Source of the DNA: Gammaproteobacteria bacterium
GTDB taxonomy: Bacteria > Pseudomonadota > Gammaproteobacteria > UBA9214
Reading direction: 5' to 3'
Assembly (NCBI GenBank): GCA_030632175.1
Contig: DAOVVG010000083.1
Coordinates: forward strand, 1-8,762
Length of the DNA stretch: 8,762 bases
The first letter of the stretch is position 1. The number at the start of each line of letters is the position of its first letter. Of this stretch, positions 1 through 6,098 are shown one piece after another. The translations under genes and the position numbers were made by a program. A model generated the notes under the pieces. It had not been told where the DNA came from and ran no database searches. It saw only the letters and a program-made list of their open reading frames with translations.

Positions 1-1050
1 GCGGCTGGTGTAAACAACCCCGGGCTCGCCGTCTCCCTGCTCAACGTGGCCGATAATGGTTGCTTCTTCACCGAGGCTGTCGAGGTGATCGAGCGCCCGT
101 TGTGCATCGGCTGCGGCGACGCAAACAACCATACCAATACCGTAGTTAAAGGTACGATACATCTCGGAAGTTTCCACGTTGCCGGCTTGTTGTAACCAGT
201 TAAATATCGCACCGGGTTGCCACGCGTCGGTGTCAATAACGGCGCGGGTATTGTCAGGCAAGACCCGTGGCAGGTTTTCGGTCAGGCCACCGCCGGTGAT
301 GTGGGCCAGTGCATGTACCTTGACCTGTTTGAACAGCGACAGTAGCGACTTGACGTAGATGCGTGTCGGCGCCAGCAGCCACTCTGCCAACGGGCGACCC
401 TCGAGGTCATCGTCCAGACGGCTGCCGCTGACTTCAATAATTTTTCGTATCAGCGAGTAGCCGTTGGAGTGCGGCCCGGAAGAAGCCAGGCCGATCAGCG
501 TGTCACCGGCGGTGACGGCTGTCCCATCCAGAATGGCAGACTTCTCGACAATGCCAACACTGAAACCGGCCAGATCGTAATCACCGTCACCGTACATCCC
601 CGGCATTTCGGCGGTTTCTCCGCCAACCAGGGCAGCACCCGCCAGTTCACAACCGCGTGCTATACCCTTGATGACGTCGCTGGCGACATCCAGGTCGAGT
701 TTGCCGGTAGCGTAGTAGTCAAGAAAGAACAACGGTTCGGCGCCGGCGACAACGATGTCGTTGACACACATGGCGACCAGATCGATACCGATGCTGTCAT
801 GCACCCCGGCCTCTACTGCCAGTTTGAGTTTGGTGCCAACACCGTCAGTACCCGACACCAGTACCGGTTCACGGTACCGGTCCAGCGGTAATTCGAACAG
901 GGCACCAAAGCCACCCAGTCCTGCCAGTACGCCCGGTCGCCGGGTTTTGGCGACTGCCGGTTTGATGCGCTCTATCAATTCGCTGCCGGCATCGATATCC
1001 ACGCCGGAGTCCCGGTAGCTCAAAGTATCTGATTTGTCTTGTACGCTCAC
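1..1050 (-). CDS. purM: Phosphoribosylformylglycinamidine cyclo-ligase (AIR synthetase), 3' end off window
   Basis: PurM closes the imidazole ring of FGAM using ATP to give AIR, the fifth step of de novo purine synthesis, in the cytosol. My translation of the minus strand gives 350 codons without a stop. Visible family motifs are SGTDGVGTK (residues 66-74), DLVAMCVND (90-98), DYYATGKLD (111-119), GGETAEMPG (143-151), GPHSNGYS (192-199) and ITGGGLTEN (251-259). It follows E. coli PurM (345 aa, from memory) nearly end to end, so only a few residues and the stop should lie off the left edge. The start is taken as GTG at 1050, which places LSYRDSGVDIDAG where the E. coli protein has LSYKDAGVDIDAG. 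An in-frame GTG about 17 codons upstream is possible but would add an unmatched N-terminus. purN often follows purM and may lie off window. It is transcribed divergently from the 1208 operon. Confidence 0.97.
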   Translation of the reverse strand, partial: MSVQDKSDTLSYRDSGVDIDAGSELIERIKPAVAKTRRPGVLAGLGGFGALFELPLDRYREPVLVSGTDGVGTKLKLAVEAGVHDSIGIDLVAMCVNDIVVAGAEPLFFLDYYATGKLDLDVASDVIKGIARGCELAGAALVGGETAEMPGMYGDGDYDLAGFSVGIVEKSAILDGTAVTAGDTLIGLASSGPHSNGYSLIRKIIEVSGSRLDDDLEGRPLAEWLLAPTRIYVKSLLSLFKQVKVHALAHITGGGLTENLPRVLPDNTRAVIDTDAWQPGAIFNWLQQAGNVETSEMYRTFNYGIGMVVCVAAADAQRALDHLDSLGEEATIIGHVEQGDGEPGVVYTSR

Positions 1051-1080
1051 TTGCTGGTATCCCGGATAAGCAGGGGCGCT

Positions 1081-1110
1081 ATGGTAGCGGTCGGCTATCA
1101 CCGGTGTAAA
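1081..1110 (-). promoter_or_regulatory. Candidate sigma70 promoter for purM
   Basis: On the minus strand, TTTACA (complement of 1105-1110) lies 18 nt upstream of TACCAT (complement of 1081-1086). These match the -35 and -10 consensus at 5 of 6 and 4 of 6 positions. The predicted transcript would start near 1074 and leave a leader of roughly 24 nt before the GTG at 1050. I see no purine-repressor (PurR) palindrome. The spacing fits but the boxes are imperfect, so this is a tentative call. Confidence 0.35.
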
Positions 1111-1174
1111 CTGCGGGAGCGTGCTTTGTGGGCACGGTTGCTGATATGGTCAAATTCTGCAGATACCCGTATGC

Positions 1175-1202
1175 TTGACATCATTTCTGAGCCTGATGTG
1201 AT
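1175..1202 (+). promoter_or_regulatory. Candidate promoter directly abutting the 1208 start codon
   Basis: A perfect -35 hexamer TTGACA (1175-1180) is followed after 16 nt by TGTGAT (1197-1202), which matches 4 of 6 positions of the -10 consensus. The expected start of transcription falls at about 1208-1210, on the start codon of the DUF2066 gene, so the mRNA would be leaderless or nearly so. No Shine-Dalgarno sequence is obvious upstream of that ATG, which is consistent. The TTGACA may also be fortuitous, with the real promoter further upstream. Confidence 0.3.
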
Positions 1203-1207
1203 AACGC

Positions 1208-2263
1208 ATGGATAAATATCAACAAAGTAGTCTCCTCGCGACGATCTTTTCTTGTGTTCTGTTGCTGCTGCCGGCTGTCGCGGTACAGGCGGCGGCGGAG
1301 AATCTGTTCGAGTCCGAGGTGGTGGTGGCTGACCAGTCGCCGGGCGTGCGAGCACATGCCCTGAAAACTGCGCTGCGGGAAGTGCTGGTGCGTGTTGCCG
1401 GTCAGGATGCAGTGCTCGGTACCGAACCGGCCGTGACGCTGCTGAAGAACCCTGCACAACTGGTGCAGCAGTACCGTTACTACACGGTGCCGGAGAGTGA
1501 GCCACCGATTTTGAAGATGTGGGTGCGATTTGATGGTGAGGCGGTGCGCCGGTCATTGCAACAGCAGGGTGTCAGCTACTGGGGCGCCGAACGGCCGGAT
1601 ACGCTGGTGTGGCTGGCCGTGGAGGACCTCGGCAAACGCTATGTGGTGGCAGCCGATGATGGCACGGATGTGTACCGCCAGATCGAACAGGCTGCGAGGC
1701 AGCGCGGGGTGCCGGTATTATTTCCGCTGATGGATCTGCAGGATCAGTCACAGGTACGTTTCTCGGATATATGGGGAGGTTTTTTTGACAATGTGCTTGA
1801 TGCGTCGAAACGCTATAACCCGCAGGCCGTTCTGATTGGCCGCCTGAATCGCAGCCCGTCCGGTGCCTGGTCATCACGCTGGCACCTGGAAGTTGCCGGC
1901 AAGCCTTCATCCTGGTCGGATAGTCGTCAGCAACTGGCGACACTGGCACAGCAGGGGATTGACGATACTGCGGATGTTCTGGCGTCACGTTTTGCGGTGT
2001 CACAGACCGGTGGCAACCTGAATACCGTGACTATCTCGGTCACCGGGGTGGACTCGCTGACTGACTATGCACGGCTGGGTGATTATCTTGCCAGCCTGAC
2101 GGCCGTTGTTGCCATGCAGGTGGAAAAGGTTGCGGGCAGCGAAATTCAGTATGGCCTGCAGATCAACGGCAGTTTGCAGGATCTTACGCATACCGTGAGC
2201 ATTGGAACAGTGCTTGAACCACTGTCCATGGATATGCCCGGCAGTTTCCGGTTGCGTCAGTGA
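1208..2263 (+). CDS. DUF2066 domain-containing secreted protein of unknown function
   Basis: The 351-aa product has a typical Sec signal peptide: a short polar N-terminus with one lysine (1-9), a hydrophobic core (about 10-27) and a likely signal peptidase I site after AVQA (about residue 28). Cys16 is inside the core without a lipobox, so it is probably not a lipoprotein. The mature part should be periplasmic. Sequence from about residue 34 (ESEVVVADQS...ALREVLVRVAG) matches what I remember of DUF2066 proteins, encoded next to purM and hda in many Gammaproteobacteria; length fits. No catalytic motif is apparent and no function is assigned. The ATG at 1208 is the only start that keeps the signal peptide; it lacks a clear ribosome binding site. 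It heads the operon, and its TGA overlaps the GTG of the next gene. Family call is fairly sure; role is unknown. Confidence 0.85.
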   Translation: MDKYQQSSLLATIFSCVLLLLPAVAVQAAAENLFESEVVVADQSPGVRAHALKTALREVLVRVAGQDAVLGTEPAVTLLKNPAQLVQQYRYYTVPESEPPILKMWVRFDGEAVRRSLQQQGVSYWGAERPDTLVWLAVEDLGKRYVVAADDGTDVYRQIEQAARQRGVPVLFPLMDLQDQSQVRFSDIWGGFFDNVLDASKRYNPQAVLIGRLNRSPSGAWSSRWHLEVAGKPSSWSDSRQQLATLAQQGIDDTADVLASRFAVSQTGGNLNTVTISVTGVDSLTDYARLGDYLASLTAVVAMQVEKVAGSEIQYGLQINGSLQDLTHTVSIGTVLEPLSMDMPGSFRLRQ

Positions 2264-2811
2264 AAGCACGCGACATTCCAAATGTAATAACGGCGTTTCG
2301 TTTCTTGCTGGTGCCACCAGTTGTGATCCTGCTGTTGCAGGAGCGCTTTACCGCGGCGCTGGTTGTTTTCGGGGTGGCAGGCTTTTCAGACGCATTGGAC
2401 GGTTTTCTCGCCAAGCGTTTTGACTGGCGCAGCCGGCTGGGTGGCATCATGGATCCGCTGGCTGACAAGCTGTTGCTGGTGTCCAGTTTCGTGACACTTG
2501 GCTGGCTTGGTTTGATACCCGCGTGGCTGGTGCTGCTTGTGATACTGCGTGATCTGGTGATTGTGGCCGGTGCGACTTTTTATCACATGCGTATTGAACA
2601 GTTTGAGGCCGAGCCGAGCATAGCCAGTAAACTGAATACGGCTGCACAGATTCTGCTGGTGTTGGCTGTCATGTTTTCATTCGGCATACAGGCATTACCT
2701 GCCATCCTGATAGACGTGCTGTCGTACAGTGTACTGGCAACGATCCTCTGGAGCGGCTTTGATTATGTCTGGACCTGGGGGCGACGGGCCTGGATGAGGC
2801 GTGGCCTTTAA
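2260..2811 (+). CDS. CDP-alcohol phosphatidyltransferase family protein, possibly PGP synthase-like
   Basis: Members of this inner-membrane family transfer a phosphatidyl group from CDP-diacylglycerol to an alcohol; in PgsA the acceptor is glycerol-3-phosphate, giving PGP for phosphatidylglycerol and cardiolipin. The 183-aa protein carries the family signature D-x2-DG-x2-A-x9-G-x3-D-x3-D with Asp44, Asp47, Asp65 and Asp69, the metal-binding and catalytic acidic residues. The arginine that usually follows the signature alanine is lysine here (Lys52). About six hydrophobic segments cover the chain, and the N-terminal DIPNVITAFRFLLVPPVV is typical. The start is GTG at 2260, forming a GTGA overlap with the upstream stop, which suggests translational coupling; no Shine-Dalgarno is seen. 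The length is close to that of PgsA, but acceptor specificity cannot be read from sequence, so no symbol is given. A second, main pgsA may exist elsewhere. Confidence 0.9.
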   Translation: MKARDIPNVITAFRFLLVPPVVILLLQERFTAALVVFGVAGFSDALDGFLAKRFDWRSRLGGIMDPLADKLLLVSSFVTLGWLGLIPAWLVLLVILRDLVIVAGATFYHMRIEQFEAEPSIASKLNTAAQILLVLAVMFSFGIQALPAILIDVLSYSVLATILWSGFDYVWTWGRRAWMRRGL

Positions 2812-2839
2812 GGGCCGGGTTTTGTTACAGCAGATTTCA

Positions 2840-3544
2840 ATGAACAGTAATCCACAATTACCGCTTGGTCTTGCGCTGAAAGACAGCGCCCGCTTTGAGA
2901 GTTATTTCCCGGGCCTGAACGGGGAACTGGTGCAGCACCTGCAATTGGCAGCAACCGGTAACGGCGAGCGTCTTGTCTATGTCGCAGGTCCGTCCGGCAC
3001 AGGCAAAACACATTTGTTACAGGCGGCCTGTCACAGCGCCAGTCTGTGTGGTCGTAGCGCGACCTATCTGCCCGTGCGCGAGTTGCTGGAGCTTGCGCCC
3101 ACTGTACTGGAAGACCTGGAACAGCTCGACCTGATTTGCCTGGATGATGTGGCGGCGGCCGCCGGGCACGCAGACTGGGAGACGGGGTTGTTTGATCTTT
3201 TTAATCGTGTGCGTACAGCAGGCAGTACACTGCTGGTTGCGGGAGAACAACGCCCGGATCAGTCCGGTTTCGAACTGCCTGACCTGGTGTCTCGCCTGGC
3301 CTGGGGGGTCACCTACACACTGAAACCACTGACCGACGCGGACGTCATTGCCGCACTGGCGTGTCGTGCACGGGGGCGCGGACTGGAATTGCCGGAGGAG
3401 ACCGCGCAGTTCATGTTGCGACGCTTTCCACGTGATTTACCCACCCTGTTTGCACTGTTCGACACGCTTGATACGGCGTCGCTGATTGAACAACGCCGCC
3501 TGACAATCCCGTTCGTAAAATCAGTCCTCGATAACAAGCCGTAG
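2840..3544 (+). CDS. hda: DnaA regulatory inactivator Hda
   Basis: Hda, a DnaA-related AAA+ protein, binds the DNA-loaded sliding clamp and stimulates hydrolysis of DnaA-bound ATP, preventing re-initiation of replication. The 234-aa product matches the length of E. coli Hda (about 233 aa). The N-terminal QLPLGL (residues 6-11) sits where Hda has its clamp-binding QLSLPL-type motif. Walker A is GPSGTGKT (50-57), Walker B is LICLDD (98-103), and LPDLVSRLAWG holds the box VII arginine-finger region. The C-terminus RRLTIPFVKSVL resembles E. coli RKLTIPFVKEIL. There is no DnaA DNA-binding domain IV, which separates it from DnaA. I chose ATG 2840 because it aligns with the E. coli start; a GTG at 2801 overlapping the previous gene would add 13 unmatched residues. 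Unlike E. coli Hda, as I recall it, Walker A is canonical here. Confidence 0.95.
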   Translation: MNSNPQLPLGLALKDSARFESYFPGLNGELVQHLQLAATGNGERLVYVAGPSGTGKTHLLQAACHSASLCGRSATYLPVRELLELAPTVLEDLEQLDLICLDDVAAAAGHADWETGLFDLFNRVRTAGSTLLVAGEQRPDQSGFELPDLVSRLAWGVTYTLKPLTDADVIAALACRARGRGLELPEETAQFMLRRFPRDLPTLFALFDTLDTASLIEQRRLTIPFVKSVLDNKP

Positions 3545-3555
3545 TTCTTCCCGCT

Positions 3556-4806
3556 ATGCCACTTGCACTGCAAAGCGCTTTCGGAATTCTGGTATTTCTT
3601 GTTCTCGCCTGGCTGTTCAGTGAGGACCGTGCAGGTATTCCGTGGCGCACCCTGCTGGCCGGTATTGCCCTGCAGTTTGTGCTGGCTGTTTTGCTGTTGT
3701 GGTTGCCGCCGTTCAAACTGGTGTTTATGGGGCTTAACGAACTGCTGCTTACGCTTGAGCAGGCAACCCTCGAGGGTACATCCTTTGTTTTCGGTTATCT
3801 GGGCGGTGACGAACTGCCGTTTGAAGAGACGCAGGCGGGCTCCAGTTTTATTCTTGCATTTCGTGCCCTGCCGCTGATCCTGCTGATCAGCGCCCTGTCT
3901 GCCTTGCTGTTTTACTGGGGTGTCCTGCCATTCATTGTGCGCGGTCTGTCACGGCTGTTGCAGCGGGCCATGGGCATCGGCGGGGCACTGGCGCTGGGTG
4001 CTGCGACCAATGTGTTTGTGGGCATGGTGGAAGCCCCGTTACTGGTAAGGCCCTACCTGAAGGAAATGACCCGCAGTGAACTGTTTGCACTGATGGTGAC
4101 CGGTATGGCGACCATTGCCGGAACCGTGATGGTGCTTTACGCCAGCATTTTAAGAGACGTGATTCCGGATGCCATGGGACATATTCTGGTGGCCTCTCTA
4201 ATCAGTGCGCCGGCCGCGATTGTAATCGCACAGATGCTGCTGCCGCCTGAACAACGTGCCACGGCCGGTGAACTGGTGCCGCCACAGCGTGCTAGCAGCA
4301 ACATGGATGCGGTGACCAAAGGAACCCTGCAGGGCGTGGAGTTGATCATCAATATCACGGCTATGTTGATCGTCATGGTGGCGCTGGTCAGTCTTGTTAA
4401 TATGATGCTGGGTTTGTTGCCAGCCGTGGGTGATTTGCCGCTGACCTTGCAGCGGTTGCTGGGCTGGTTGCTGGCGCCGGTTGCCTGGTTGATGGGCATT
4501 CCCTGGGAGCAGGCGATCAGCGGTGGTTCGTTGCTGGGCACCAAGGTTGTCCTGAATGAGTTGTTTGCCTACCTGGATCTCGCGGCGCTGCCGGCCGGTC
4601 AACTGGATGCGCGCAGTCAGTTGATCATGACCTATGCCCTGTGCGGTTTCGCCAACTTCGGTAGCCTGGGCATCATGATCGGTGGTCTCGCCACCATGGT
4701 GCCGGCGCGTCGTGAAGAAATTATCCGACTCGGCATAAAATCCATTGCTGCAGGCACGCTGGCGACCTGTATGACCGGGGCCGTTGTAGGCGTTTTGTCC
4801 GGATGA
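3556..4806 (+). CDS. Concentrative nucleoside transporter (CNT/NupC family)
   Basis: This 416-aa inner-membrane protein is predicted to import nucleosides by symport with sodium or protons. It has the CNT order: an N-terminal membrane region (about 8-60, starting LQSAFGILVFLVLAWLFSEDR), a gate-type domain (about 90-190) and a C-terminal transport domain. Substrate-site signatures are visible: ATNVFVGMVEAPLLVRPYL (150-168, Glu159), GTKVVLNELFAYLDL (328-342, Glu335) and ALCGFANFGSLGI (361-373, Asn367 and Ser370). By comparison with structurally studied CNTs these contact base and ribose; the residue mapping is from memory. It begins 11 nt after the hda stop with no ribosome binding site, so translation probably depends on coupling. 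The start aligns with family N-termini. Its place beside hda and purM parallels the uracil permease uraA in E. coli. Which nucleosides it carries, and which ion, is not determinable. Confidence 0.93.
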   Translation: MPLALQSAFGILVFLVLAWLFSEDRAGIPWRTLLAGIALQFVLAVLLLWLPPFKLVFMGLNELLLTLEQATLEGTSFVFGYLGGDELPFEETQAGSSFILAFRALPLILLISALSALLFYWGVLPFIVRGLSRLLQRAMGIGGALALGAATNVFVGMVEAPLLVRPYLKEMTRSELFALMVTGMATIAGTVMVLYASILRDVIPDAMGHILVASLISAPAAIVIAQMLLPPEQRATAGELVPPQRASSNMDAVTKGTLQGVELIINITAMLIVMVALVSLVNMMLGLLPAVGDLPLTLQRLLGWLLAPVAWLMGIPWEQAISGGSLLGTKVVLNELFAYLDLAALPAGQLDARSQLIMTYALCGFANFGSLGIMIGGLATMVPARREEIIRLGIKSIAAGTLATCMTGAVVGVLSG

Positions 4807-4809
4807 CTT

Positions 4810-5169
4810 TCAGGATACAGGCTGACGACTGATGTCTTTACGCACATAGGCCATGGCGGCCACGAACCAGACTGAAGTGCAGAGCACCTCGACAAGTCCA
4901 AGGTGCCGGGCTGTCTCCGAACTGTAGGCCTCCATAACGCCGTGTATGAAGTAGAGCAGCGCCAGAAAACAACTCCATGCAAAGGTGTACTTGCGACCGT
5001 GCAGCAGACCGCGTAGCGGGAACAACAGCGGCACCAGCATGATAATCAATATCAGCGCAGTCGGAAAATGCGTCGACGGTGCCAGCCAGCTATACCACGC
5101 AGTCAGCAGCATCAGTGTGCCGAAGTAACCGAGCAGGGTCAGTGTATACAGGAAGCGGCTGTTGGGCAT
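4810..5169 (-). CDS. DUF2069 family small integral membrane protein
   Basis: The 119-aa product is mostly hydrophobic with four predicted membrane segments (about 7-28, 36-52, 62-78 and 91-108). The loop between segments 2 and 3 holds LVPLLFPLRGLLHGRKYT (45-62), followed by ALLYFIHGVMEA (70-81), a pattern I recognise from DUF2069 proteins, often found next to wrbA in Gammaproteobacteria. No enzymatic motif or known transporter signature is seen and the function is unknown. It starts 12 nt downstream of the wrbA stop, so the two are very likely co-transcribed, wrbA first. Its stop lies only 3 nt from that of the convergent nucleoside transporter gene, with no room for a separate terminator. 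The ATG at 5169 has no clear Shine-Dalgarno, again suggesting coupling. Confidence 0.85.
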   Translation of the reverse strand: MPNSRFLYTLTLLGYFGTLMLLTAWYSWLAPSTHFPTALILIIMLVPLLFPLRGLLHGRKYTFAWSCFLALLYFIHGVMEAYSSETARHLGLVEVLCTSVWFVAAMAYVRKDISRQPVS

Positions 5170-5181
5170 GGGTTAACTGTG

Positions 5182-5784
5182 TTAGCTGACGGGGCGGGAC
5201 AACCGGCTGGTGGTGTCTGCGATGCGCTTTCCCAGTGCCGTACACAGGTGTTTTTCTTCATCACTCAGCGGTCGTTTGCTGTCGCTGCCTGCGAGGTGAC
5301 TGGGACCATAGGGTGTGCCACCACTGTCTGTGGTCAGTAATTCACTCTCCGTGTAGGGCAGGCCCATGAGTAGCATGCCGTGGTGGATGAGTGGCAGCAT
5401 CATGGAGAGCAGGGTGGTTTCCTGTCCGCCGTGCATGCTCGAGGTTGAGGTGAATACGGCGGCCGGTTTGCCGGCCAGTTCACCACCCAGCCACAGGCTG
5501 CTGGTGGAATCGATGAAATACTTGAGCGGTGCAGCCATGTTGCCAAAACGGGTCGGGCTGCCGAGTACCAGTGCGGCGCATTCGCGCAGGTCATCCAGTG
5601 TGGCATAGGGTGGCCCCTCTGCCGGGATGTCGTCTTCGCTTGCTTCGCAGACGGTGGATACCGGTGGCACGGTGCGGATGCGTGCCTGGCAGTCCGGGTG
5701 GGTTTCAATGCCACGGGCGATGATCTGTGCCATCTCGGTGGTGGCACCGTAGCGGCTGTAGTAGAGCACGAGTATTTTGTTCAT
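5182..5784 (-). CDS. wrbA: NAD(P)H:quinone oxidoreductase, WrbA-type flavodoxin-fold protein
   Basis: WrbA proteins are FMN-dependent cytosolic enzymes that reduce quinones by two electrons, avoiding semiquinone radicals under oxidative stress. The 200-aa product fits the family length (E. coli about 198). The N-terminus MNKILVLYYSRYGATTEMA has the flavodoxin phosphate-binding loop (Ser10-Thr15). SPTRFGNMAAPLKYF (76-90) and SSMHGGQETT (115-124) are the WrbA FMN and ring-contact loops. GTPYGPSHLAG (156-166) precedes a C-terminal helix. All key elements appear intact. The ATG at 5784 is the natural start; no strong Shine-Dalgarno precedes it. It sits upstream of the DUF2069 gene with a 12-nt gap and is separated from the arsC-like gene by the repeat-bearing 314-nt region, so it probably has its own promoter there. 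A general flavodoxin is the only other option, and less likely. Confidence 0.94.
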   Translation of the reverse strand: MNKILVLYYSRYGATTEMAQIIARGIETHPDCQARIRTVPPVSTVCEASEDDIPAEGPPYATLDDLRECAALVLGSPTRFGNMAAPLKYFIDSTSSLWLGGELAGKPAAVFTSTSSMHGGQETTLLSMMLPLIHHGMLLMGLPYTESELLTTDSGGTPYGPSHLAGSDSKRPLSDEEKHLCTALGKRIADTTSRLSRPVS

Positions 5785-5826
5785 GGTTTAGTAAGTTTGT
5801 GTCAAAAGTGTTGAGACTTGCTTCTG

Positions 5827-5840
5827 TTAAATCAATTTAA
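5827..5840. repeat. Short AT-rich inverted repeat upstream of wrbA
   Basis: TTAAAT and ATTTAA flank a CA dinucleotide, making a 14-nt near-perfect palindrome about 45 nt upstream of the wrbA start codon. Its size and position would suit a repressor or activator site for wrbA. It does not match the FNR consensus (TTGAT-N4-ATCAA). In an AT-rich stretch such a palindrome can arise by chance, so this is recorded as a structure rather than a proven operator. Confidence 0.3.
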
Positions 5841-5892
5841 GTGTAAAGCTGATTATGGAACACCTGGCATAACGAATCATTGGCTGAATAAA

Positions 5893-5922
5893 AAGATAAT
5901 TCCTTCTCCCTCAGGGAGAAGG
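5893..5922 (-). terminator. Possible leftward terminator formed by the repeat hairpin
   Basis: On the minus strand the 10-bp stem (complement of 5902-5922, minimal loop) is followed by AATTATCTTTTT, a T-rich tail. It lies downstream of the fumarase/arsC-like pair and upstream of wrbA, where a stop to leftward transcription would be useful. The T-run starts several bases after the stem, weaker than a classical intrinsic terminator. Confidence 0.3.
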
Positions 5923-6026
5923 CCAGGAAGAGGGGATACAATCATGCAGTTATCCAATTTTATCCCCTCTCCCCAACCCTCTCCCGGAGCACCCGATTAA
6001 GCGCCGGGCATAAAGGAGAGGGGGTT
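5901..6026. repeat. REP/BIME-like or MITE-like palindromic repeat, an inverted pair of units
   Basis: Three nested inverted repeats are visible. CCTTCTCCCT and AGGGAGAAGG form a hairpin at 5902-5922. GAGGGGATA (5930-5938) pairs with TATCCCCTC (5961-5969). AACCCTCTCC (5975-5984) pairs imperfectly with GGAGAGGGGGTT (6015-6026). Read from opposite strands, the left half (5902-5938) and right half (5961-6024) are related: each is a pyrimidine/purine hairpin, a short G-rich spacer, then GAGGGGATA. The right copy carries about 27 extra nt in its loop (roughly 5987-6014), itself with a small CCCG/CGGG stem. Paired inverted units are typical of REP/BIME sequences and of short non-autonomous elements; similar CCCTCTCC-rich palindromes are, from memory, frequent between genes in proteobacteria. 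No transposase or target-site duplication is seen. Confidence 0.7.
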
Positions 6027-6098
6027 AGTATTGTACCAATGACAGGGTTTTCGAGTAGTATGCGCTGCATAGAGTTCGTCTTGTGTGTCAGACAGTGT

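Larger units (their letters stand above)
5785..6098. other. Intergenic region between arsC-like gene and wrbA (314 nt)
   Basis: No credible gene is present. The first part (5785-5900) is AT-rich compared with its surroundings and should contain the leftward wrbA promoter, though no pair of boxes at sensible spacing is convincing. The middle (5901-6026) is a palindromic repeat element described separately. The last part (6027-6098) is downstream of the arsC-like stop and shows no clear hairpin followed by a T-run on the minus strand. An open frame at 5818-6000 exists only because of the repeat and reads as low-complexity Pro/Ser. Confidence 0.8.

Noticed and set aside
469..1018. Plus-strand open frames of 140 and 87 codons
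   Set aside because: They lie opposite purM, which is well supported on the minus strand by full-length family similarity.
1098..1556. Minus-strand open frame of 152 codons over the start of the DUF2066 gene
   Set aside because: It overlaps the signal peptide region of a supported gene, has low-complexity Pro/Thr/Arg composition and matches no family I know.
2801..2839. GTG start for hda overlapping the previous gene
   Set aside because: The added 13 residues have no counterpart in Hda, while ATG 2840 puts the clamp-binding motif at the expected N-terminal position.
5777..5805. TTGACA on the minus strand (5800-5805) as a -35 box for wrbA
   Set aside because: A -10 box at normal spacing would fall on the wrbA start codon, and the bases there do not resemble TATAAT.
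5930..5969. CRISPR-like or riboswitch reading of the repeated hairpins
   Set aside because: There are only two related units, in inverted rather than direct orientation, with no spacers or cas genes, and no known riboswitch core is recognisable.
5818..6000. 60-codon open frame reading into a Pro/Ser-rich C-terminus
   Set aside because: It lies across the palindromic repeat, has no ribosome binding site, and its composition comes from the CCCTCTCC-type repeat bases; such frames are common spurious calls.
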